A DNA stretch of 10,666 nt, taken from Gammaproteobacteria bacterium. GTDB lineage: Bacteria; Pseudomonadota; Gammaproteobacteria; Eutrophobiales; Eutrophobiaceae. The translations under genes were made by a program, and so were the position numbers. Under the pieces are notes generated by a model. The model was not told where the DNA came from. It saw only the letters and a program-made list of their open reading frames with translations, and ran no database searches. The stretch lies in the NCBI GenBank assembly GCA_016198885.1, contig JACQHV010000194.1, positions 1 to 10,666 on the forward strand. Reading direction: 5' to 3'. Positions 5,839 through 10,666 of this stretch are shown here, piece by piece (within the stretch, counting starts at the first letter, position 1; every line of letters starts with the position of its first letter).

Positions 5839-8088
5839 TTAAGTGTGTACCGAATTATTTCCGAGAATTTGTCTGCCCAGTGTCCGGGTCACCCCGTCCG
5901 TTTTTATAATCCTGATCCGCTCTTCTGTTTTCGTGATCCTGACTCTTGTTGCAGACCATGCCAGTGCACCATTCGTATCATCCACCTCAGGTGCCAGAAT
6001 AGTCATTGGATTAACACCACGATTCTGTGCATAGCGGCCATAATGACTGTGCCCCTGACCGATGGGCATGGCGATTACATCCGGCCTGATGGCAGGGTAG
6101 AGAAATGCCGGAGCCCTGATCGTCCCTGCAATGGATTGCACTTCGAGCACATCACCCTCACTTATCCCCAGCCGGTTTGCTGTTTTCGGGTTCAACTCCA
6201 CCCACGAGGAATAAACGATACTGGTCATCGGATCGGGTAATTCCTGCAACCAGGGCAGATTGGCGCCACGGCCGTCATAAAAGGTCTGTGTCAGATACGG
6301 TAACAGTACAAAGGGATAATCTTTTTCATCACCTGCGAATGAGGGTTGAGAGACATGAATTTTCTGAATCTGGTTGTTACTAAGGCGATCAAATTTTATG
6401 AGCGGTCGGGTTTTATTTTCACCCCAGACCCCGGACATCAGTGCAGCCTTCCAGAAATCATCAAAACCGGCCGTTGCATCAACCGGAGTTCGCTCCTGAT
6501 AGATCTTCTTCCAGCTGTCCTTTAAATAATCCTCAGTTTGCGTCCAGGGCAGGGCAACCGGGAGTTCACCGCCGATTTGATGGGCCAGCGCCAGGATAAT
6601 GTCGCCGATAGATTGGGTGTTATACACTGGTTTGACTACCGGTTGTGATATGGATGCAATTGGAAAACCCACACCCGGTTCAGGAATATCATCTCCCCAC
6701 GCCTCGAGATAGGTATGTGTGGGAAGGACAAGGTCAGCGAGGGCCGTCGTCTCATCCATGAAACTGGACAGGCTGACCAGGAGCGGAACCCCGTGCAAGG
6801 CCTCAATGAATTTGGCAGCAGGAGGCAGATTGAATACCGGATTGGTATTATGTACCAGCAGGATATCTACACCCTTGTTTGTCATGGCAGTGATCAATTC
6901 AAGCATTTGTGTATAGTTTGCCTGCCGCTTGATGGACATATTGGGGAACGCGGGCTCCGGGTTGAAAATGATGCCACCTGGTTTACCCAGATTACCGCTC
7001 AGATAATTCAGGGCATTAATGGCCGTAAGACTGGCAACTGCATTCGTGTTCCCTTCAGTATGTCCTCCGCCAATGGCCAGGCCCGGCTGGTGTTTCATGA
7101 ACTCATGTGCAAGCCGGGTGATATCTCTTACCTCTACACCGGTCTGACGAGAGACAACCGACGGAGAATAGGGCGTTACTGCCTGCATCCATTCGTTCTG
7201 ATCAGAACCGGTATACCCGCCGTCGTTCATGATGACATGCGCCAGCCCCATTGCGAGGAGTCCTTCTGTTCCCGGCAGGCACGTTATCCATTCATCTGCA
7301 TTTGCGCCGGTCAGTGACATCCGTGGTTCAATCTGAACGCATTTGCCTCTCTGATTTCCCCTGCCCTGGCGGAGGTGACCGTATGCAAGGCTGTAATGAA
7401 CCGGTGATATCCATGTACCCAGATAATCCGCGCCGAAAGAAAGCACGTAATTGGCATTATTGATATCGTAATACGGAATAATTTCTTCACCGAAGATAAT
7501 CCTGTTTGCCTCGTAAAGTGCGAATGGATGGGTGAAATCGTAGTGAAAATAATTATCCGATCCCATTGCTTCCATAAATGTGGCGAAAAGTTTGTCGATA
7601 TGTCCTCTCACCCCGCCTGTCAAAAGATATACCGAGTCACCATGCTTCTGAATTTTGAGATTACCCAGCCTGCTGCCTAATGTCGTTAATGCTTCATCCC
7701 AACTGATCTCTGTAAAACTGTTATTACCACGTTCACCTGTCCTCTTTAACGGTGACTTGATCCTGTCCGGGTTATACAACGCATTCAATCCGGCCTGACC
7801 CATTGCACATAATCTGCCCTGATTAACTGGATGATTGGAATTGCCCTCGATTTTTTTTGCCCGTCCTTCACGGGTGCGTACACTGATTCCGCATCCTGCC
7901 CCGCATTGTTGACAAATCGTGTTATACCAGGTCGCAATACCCGGCGAATAATCTTCCGGTGGTATAACCTGGGGGAGGAGCAGTTCTACCGTTTTTTTGG
8001 TGCTCTTGCCATAGAGTAATCCTGCCCCCGCACCGATACTTCCGGCACCGATGAATTTCAGAAAATCACGCCGGCTGATCTTGTTCAT
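5839..8088 (-). CDS. actB1: Molybdopterin oxidoreductase-like subunit ActB1, Tat-exported, with intact N-terminal [4Fe-4S] motif
   Basis: A 749-aa protein of the Mo-bisPGD (DMSO reductase) superfamily, corresponding to the B1 half of ACIII ActB. It starts with a textbook Tat signal, SRRDFLK at residues 5-11, followed by a Gly/Ala-rich hydrophobic stretch to about 26. Cys59, Cys62, Cys66 and Cys94 form C-x2-C-x3-C-x27-C, the classical [4Fe-4S] motif, followed by GQAGLNALYNPDRI. The central domains run to about 590 (LSFGADYLGTWISPV near 215; GGHTEGNTNA near 340), then the C-terminal dinucleotide-binding domain (592-749) with GRGANLPWLQELPDP and the family's GQGHSHYGRYA. No Cys or Sec sits in the segment where many homologues place the molybdenum ligand, so catalysis cannot be judged. 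In characterised ACIII, B1 is fused to B2 and lacks cofactors. The start is 72 bp after actA, with GGGA 9 nt upstream. It could alternatively be a catalytic subunit of an ACIII-like enzyme. Confidence 0.9.
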   Translation of the reverse strand: MNKISRRDFLKFIGAGSIGAGAGLLYGKSTKKTVELLLPQVIPPEDYSPGIATWYNTICQQCGAGCGISVRTREGRAKKIEGNSNHPVNQGRLCAMGQAGLNALYNPDRIKSPLKRTGERGNNSFTEISWDEALTTLGSRLGNLKIQKHGDSVYLLTGGVRGHIDKLFATFMEAMGSDNYFHYDFTHPFALYEANRIIFGEEIIPYYDINNANYVLSFGADYLGTWISPVHYSLAYGHLRQGRGNQRGKCVQIEPRMSLTGANADEWITCLPGTEGLLAMGLAHVIMNDGGYTGSDQNEWMQAVTPYSPSVVSRQTGVEVRDITRLAHEFMKHQPGLAIGGGHTEGNTNAVASLTAINALNYLSGNLGKPGGIIFNPEPAFPNMSIKRQANYTQMLELITAMTNKGVDILLVHNTNPVFNLPPAAKFIEALHGVPLLVSLSSFMDETTALADLVLPTHTYLEAWGDDIPEPGVGFPIASISQPVVKPVYNTQSIGDIILALAHQIGGELPVALPWTQTEDYLKDSWKKIYQERTPVDATAGFDDFWKAALMSGVWGENKTRPLIKFDRLSNNQIQKIHVSQPSFAGDEKDYPFVLLPYLTQTFYDGRGANLPWLQELPDPMTSIVYSSWVELNPKTANRLGISEGDVLEVQSIAGTIRAPAFLYPAIRPDVIAMPIGQGHSHYGRYAQNRGVNPMTILAPEVDDTNGALAWSATRVRITKTEERIRIIKTDGVTRTLGRQILGNNSVHT

Positions 8089-8160
8089 TATTCTGTCCCG
8101 CTCATATCATCGTACCCAACGCTTGAAAAATTTATTGATCCTGCTTTCATGTTGCATTCT

Positions 8161-8712
8161 TTATTTATGACATGTCCAGCAGTCACGGCCATTTTCAACC
8201 TGTTTTTTGGTATGACAGTCCACACACCAGGGCATCTTGAGTGAGGATACCCGCGTGACACGATCCATGTTTTCAACTGGTCCGTGACATTCCTGGCAGG
8301 CGAGGCCGGCCAGGACGTGCCGTTTGTGGGTGAAATAGACAAAATCAGGCACATCGTGAACCTTGATCCAGGGGATGGGTTCCCGTTTTTCCCAGTATGT
8401 GGCCAGTTTCTGGATTTCCGGGTGTTCTGTTGCAATAACCTTGTGACAACCCATGCATTTACTGACGCCAGGTACCCCTGCAGATGGGGTCTTATCGGCA
8501 TAAACATGACAATGCAGACAGGGGATACTGTTTTTACTCACATGCATGCGGTGACTGAAATTGATGGGCTGAACCGGGCTGGCATCGGAAAAGACCGTGA
8601 CATCAATAACATAGCCAATTATGAAACCGATAAGCCCAATAATGCTTATCACAGCGGGTTTCTTGAAAGTCCCAAGGGCGTCACGAACAGAAATGGACAT
8701 ATTTTTATCCAT
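8161..8712 (-). CDS. actA: Alternative complex III pentaheme cytochrome c subunit ActA
   Basis: A 183-aa cytochrome with one N-terminal helix (about 18-40, likely an uncleaved anchor) and five CxxCH heme sites: CLHCH 65-69, CMGCH 86-90, CQECH 139-143, CVDCH 163-167 and CWTCH 178-182. Candidate distal histidines lie in FSHRMH (52-57) and FTHKRH (127-132). Five hemes, this length and first position in the operon are diagnostic of ActA, which relays electrons in the periplasmic part of the complex. It is related to the class III/c7 and NrfB-type cytochromes. The start at ATG 8712 overlaps an A8 run, and neither it nor ATG 8700 has a Shine-Dalgarno. An out-of-frame ATG at 8731 does have one (AGGG, spacing 6) and would join this frame if the A run were one base shorter. 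Family call is firm; the exact start is uncertain. Confidence 0.93.
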   Translation of the reverse strand: MDKNMSISVRDALGTFKKPAVISIIGLIGFIIGYVIDVTVFSDASPVQPINFSHRMHVSKNSIPCLHCHVYADKTPSAGVPGVSKCMGCHKVIATEHPEIQKLATYWEKREPIPWIKVHDVPDFVYFTHKRHVLAGLACQECHGPVENMDRVTRVSSLKMPWCVDCHTKKQVENGRDCWTCHK

Positions 8713-8743
8713 TTTTTTTCGATTTTGACATATCTGGCCCTAA

Positions 8744-9160
8744 CTATAAATCACCATTTTCTTTCTCAAGCGATGAACGCAACAGATAGAGAGATGGTCC
8801 GGAAATCCTCTGGCCGGCAACGTCCATACGTATCTGGTATTGCCCGGGGCTGGTGAAAACGAGATTTTCCAGTGGAAAGATCAGATGTGTCCTGGCCGGT
8901 GGGCGGAAATGCGGGCGTGCATCTACTTCCGAGTACCCATTGATCGTGAATATCGGATTTTCATCCGGATCCATCAGATGAATCGTGAAAGGTCGTTTGC
9001 CCCCTTCATCGCGGTCCCACTCAACAATGCCGGCCAGTATTACCTGTTCCTGTCTGGCGGGGAAACCGGAAGCATACAGTTCATTAAATATGCCATTCAC
9101 ATTTAATTTACCGTCTGATCCCGTAGTGGCATTTTCGCAGAAGAATAAAATAATATTCAC
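8744..9160 (-). CDS. DUF6941-like small soluble protein upstream of actA
   Basis: A 138-aa protein without signal peptide or membrane segment, starting at GTG 9160. The N-terminus MNIILFFCENATTGSDGKLNVNGIF... reads like the DUF6941 opening (a short beta strand, then 'D/N-GKLNVxGxF'). Further parts are FPARQEQVILAGIV (33-46), a central immunoglobulin-like region (FTIHLMDPDENPIF, 58-71) and a C-terminal FTSPGQYQIRMDVAG (102-116) typical of a beta-sandwich. I know of no biochemical function for this family; one member per genome often appears in varied contexts. It ends 31 bp before actA in the same direction, so it could be the first gene of the operon or a separate regulator. No Shine-Dalgarno is visible before the GTG; the leader is AT-rich and can form a small hairpin (9164-9180). 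Confidence 0.65.
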   Translation of the reverse strand: MNIILFFCENATTGSDGKLNVNGIFNELYASGFPARQEQVILAGIVEWDRDEGGKRPFTIHLMDPDENPIFTINGYSEVDARPHFRPPARTHLIFPLENLVFTSPGQYQIRMDVAGQRISGPSLYLLRSSLEKENGDL

Positions 9161-9235
9161 TGAAAATAATTACGTTATTTAAAAGATTCTGTTCCTTATA
9201 ACAGGTGATTAAACAGTATCGGCAGAACCCATACT

Positions 9236-9263
9236 AATATAGGTAAGGATAAAAAGGGATCAA
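9236..9263 (-). promoter_or_regulatory. Candidate sigma70-type promoter for the DUF6941-act operon
   Basis: On the minus strand a -35-like TTGATC (9258-9263) is followed by a 16-bp spacer and a -10-like TATATT (9236-9241, five of six to consensus). Transcription would start near 9228, leaving a leader of about 68 nt before GTG 9160. Overlapping palindromes cover the -35 element. Prediction by eye only. Confidence 0.4.
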
Positions 9264-9272
9264 TTGATCAAT
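9258..9272. promoter_or_regulatory. Overlapping palindromes at the candidate -35 (possible operator)
   Basis: GATCAATTGATC (9258-9269) is a perfect 12-bp palindrome, and ATTGATCAAT (9263-9272) a perfect 10-bp palindrome overlapping it. The half-sites resemble FNR/CRP-family TTGAT/ATCAA, but they are not separated by 4 bp, so it is not a canonical FNR box. Its placement over the -35 would suit a repressor. Function is inferred. Confidence 0.3.
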
Positions 9273-9487
9273 AGAAGAAGGAAACAGATCCGGAGAGATG
9301 TATTCTGTCCGTGTCTGAACCGGAGTATGAAGAATTCGGCTTGTTGATTTTTCAGTATCGCCGGATTGCGAAAACGCAGGTAAATGCCCGGGTCTCTGGA
9401 GCGGTTTGATAACGTCGTATTACATCATCCGATCCGCGCACAGATGGATTTTGCTGTTTGTTGCCGTGCTGCCCGGAAAAGATGGTA

Positions 9488-10624
9488 TCAAATTGTTTTA
9501 TTGATTAATAACGGTTGTTGACCGGTATGCAGAAACCAGTTGTCAATAATGATATTACGGGTAAACCAGGGATTGGACAGAAGTTTACGAGCCAGAAATT
9601 GTTTAGCATTATCAGGCAACATTTTTGAAATATTGCCTGTTGTTTTTCTTTTGCCGAATCTTTTTGTGATCAGCTTCAGGTAAAAATCAAGATATTTACT
9701 ACTATAGTTTCCACGGGCATTTTTGATCACTTCTGCGGCCAGGATTCCGGATTCAATTGCAGTCCTTATCCCTTCGCCACTTTGTGAATAGGCCAAGCCT
9801 GCGGAATCACCTATCAAAAGTATTCCATCAGCCAGTACCTGCCGGGGGCTGTGTTGATATAAAAGGTACGCATGGCCGTTAAATTTATGCGAAATATCGC
9901 GGGGAATTTTTTTCAATTGCCGGAGGAATTCGCAAAACGCCCTGACGTGTTCTGAAAGTTTGTTTTTATCTTCGCGCCCGAGACCTATATTTAGAAAATT
10001 CCCTTTACGGAAGATCCACCCATATCCTTTAAAATCTTCACAAAAATAAAGCTCAGGTATATCCGGACTGACCTTGCAATTTTCACTTTGCGCTGGCGTC
10101 ATCCTGAATTCAATTTCCTGAGCGACGACCACAGGTTCGCTGTGCCCGGACTTGTTGCCAATGAAACGTGCAACCGGGCAATAATGACCGCCTGCTCCGA
10201 CTACTATAGGCGATTGGATAGCATCGTTGACTATCCATGACTTGTCAGTACGCACCATATTCCTGAATGGTTCGCCCAGCTTTAATCTTGCGCCCGATCG
10301 TTCCAGTAAATAATGATCGAATTCACAGCGGCGGATACCATAGCTTATTGGATGGTCATCCAGACAGGTTTCTGTTTCATATCTGCCAATCCGGCCAATC
10401 CGGAATCCGGTGATTGGTTGAAATACACGCCCCTTGCAATAATCATTGATATCAATCTGCAGGGATTTGATTATGGCAGGCGTCACCCAACCGGCACAGA
10501 CTTTGTTGCGGGGAAATGTCTGTTTATCCATGACAATAACATCATATCCGTTCTTGCCTGATGCCCACGCCAGTGACGACCCTGCAGGACCGGCACCAAC
10601 AATGAGAATGTCACAATGTTCCAT
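9488..10624 (-). CDS. Geranylgeranyl reductase family FAD-dependent oxidoreductase
   Basis: A 378-aa flavoprotein of the p-hydroxybenzoate hydroxylase-like fold, geranylgeranyl reductase (GGR) family. The N-terminal Rossmann motif is GAGPAG (10-15), with Asp33 after the second strand for the FAD ribose. KVCAGW (41-46) is the family's KxCGG-type segment with Gly-to-Ala/Trp changes. VVGAGGHYCPVAR (141-153) corresponds to the 'GADGxxSxVR' motif, GYGWIFRK (200-207) is characteristic of GGR, and GDSAGLAYSQSGEGIRTAI (272-290) is the second FAD-binding motif. The family hydrogenates isoprenoid double bonds (chlorophyll tail, archaeal lipids, menaquinone tails) or acts on other substrates, so the substrate here is open. 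It starts at ATG 10624, with no strong ribosome site in the 42 bp left before the edge. It is 327 bp from the next gene and probably a separate transcription unit. Confidence 0.85.
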   Translation of the reverse strand: MEHCDILIVGAGPAGSSLAWASGKNGYDVIVMDKQTFPRNKVCAGWVTPAIIKSLQIDINDYCKGRVFQPITGFRIGRIGRYETETCLDDHPISYGIRRCEFDHYLLERSGARLKLGEPFRNMVRTDKSWIVNDAIQSPIVVGAGGHYCPVARFIGNKSGHSEPVVVAQEIEFRMTPAQSENCKVSPDIPELYFCEDFKGYGWIFRKGNFLNIGLGREDKNKLSEHVRAFCEFLRQLKKIPRDISHKFNGHAYLLYQHSPRQVLADGILLIGDSAGLAYSQSGEGIRTAIESGILAAEVIKNARGNYSSKYLDFYLKLITKRFGKRKTTGNISKMLPDNAKQFLARKLLSNPWFTRNIIIDNWFLHTGQQPLLINKTI

Positions 10625-10666
10625 TTTTCTATTCTGGATAATCAGTTGATCTGACCAGTGTAGAGA

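Larger units (their letters stand above)
9161..9487. other. 327-bp intergenic stretch with no convincing gene
   Basis: The stretch separates the FAD reductase from the DUF6941-like gene. It holds the candidate promoter and palindromes (9236-9272), a short inverted repeat AAATAA-ttacg-TTATTT (9164-9180) next to the GTG start, and a CTGTT/AACAG pair (9188-9203). One weak small frame runs from GTG 9311 to TGA 9407-9409 on the plus strand (32 codons, GGAGAG about 13 nt upstream). I see no tRNA-like fold, no terminator hairpin with a T-run and no mobile element ends. Confidence 0.5.

Noticed and set aside
6715..7317. 200-codon plus-strand frame inside actB1
   Set aside because: Antisense shadow of a well-supported 749-aa gene; no recognisable domain or ribosome site.
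5839..8088. Polysulfide, sulfite (SoeABC) or arsenate reductase operon
   Set aside because: The presence of pentaheme ActA, DUF3341 ActD, monoheme ActE, two NrfD-like subunits and the Thr-substituted cluster motif identifies ACIII instead.
8088..8507. A 139-codon minus-strand frame overlapping actA and reaching the actB1 start, including a 20-aa small ORF at 8088-8150 (TAATG with actB1)
   Set aside because: Most of it is a shadow frame of the pentaheme cytochrome with no family resemblance. The terminal 20-codon part has no good ribosome site, so the coupling is probably chance.
9258..9272. FNR binding site
   Set aside because: TTGAT and ATCAA half-sites are present but overlapping or adjacent, not separated by the required 4 bp.

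Overview
The window comes from a bacterial chromosome, most likely a respiring gammaproteobacterium. The evidence is an RnfC-type subunit of the Na+/H+-pumping Rnf complex, a DUF4426-like lipoprotein (a family I associate with Gammaproteobacteria) and tightly packed, overlapping genes. No rRNA, tRNA, insertion sequence, phage gene or CRISPR array is visible.

Left edge (2-881, + strand): the C-terminal part of rnfC with two [4Fe-4S] ferredoxin motifs. A lysine/glutamate-rich reading frame follows, and a single-base slip in an A5 run would fuse it to rnfC. No rnfD follows; the next gene is convergent.

Centre (886-8712, - strand, read right to left): a complete alternative complex III (ACIII) operon, ordered actA (pentaheme cytochrome) - actB1 (Tat-exported molybdopterin-oxidoreductase-like protein) - actB2 (ferredoxin with 15 cluster cysteines) - actC (NrfD-like) - actD (DUF3341) - actE (monoheme cytochrome c) - actF (NrfD-like), followed by the DUF4426-like lipoprotein. 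From actB2 to actF the genes overlap or abut. Together they should form a membrane quinol:cytochrome c (or quinol:oxidase) oxidoreductase standing in for cytochrome bc1. Quinol would be oxidised at ActC, electrons would pass through the ActB2 clusters to the ActA hemes and ActE, and then to an acceptor not encoded here. The ActB part is split into two genes, and the B1 protein keeps a full Cys4 [4Fe-4S] motif. The characterised ACIII B1 domains have lost their cofactors.

Upstream of actA (8744-9160, - strand) is a DUF6941-like small protein, 31 bp away in the same direction, with a plausible sigma70-type promoter and overlapping palindromes at 9236-9272. The operon may therefore start there. 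A 327-bp stretch (9161-9487) has no convincing gene.

Right edge (9488-10624, - strand): a geranylgeranyl-reductase-family FAD oxidoreductase, which could act on isoprenoid chains such as quinone tails or lipids. The most distinctive element is the split, cofactor-retaining ActB. ACIII itself is a known system, and I see no wholly new system here.
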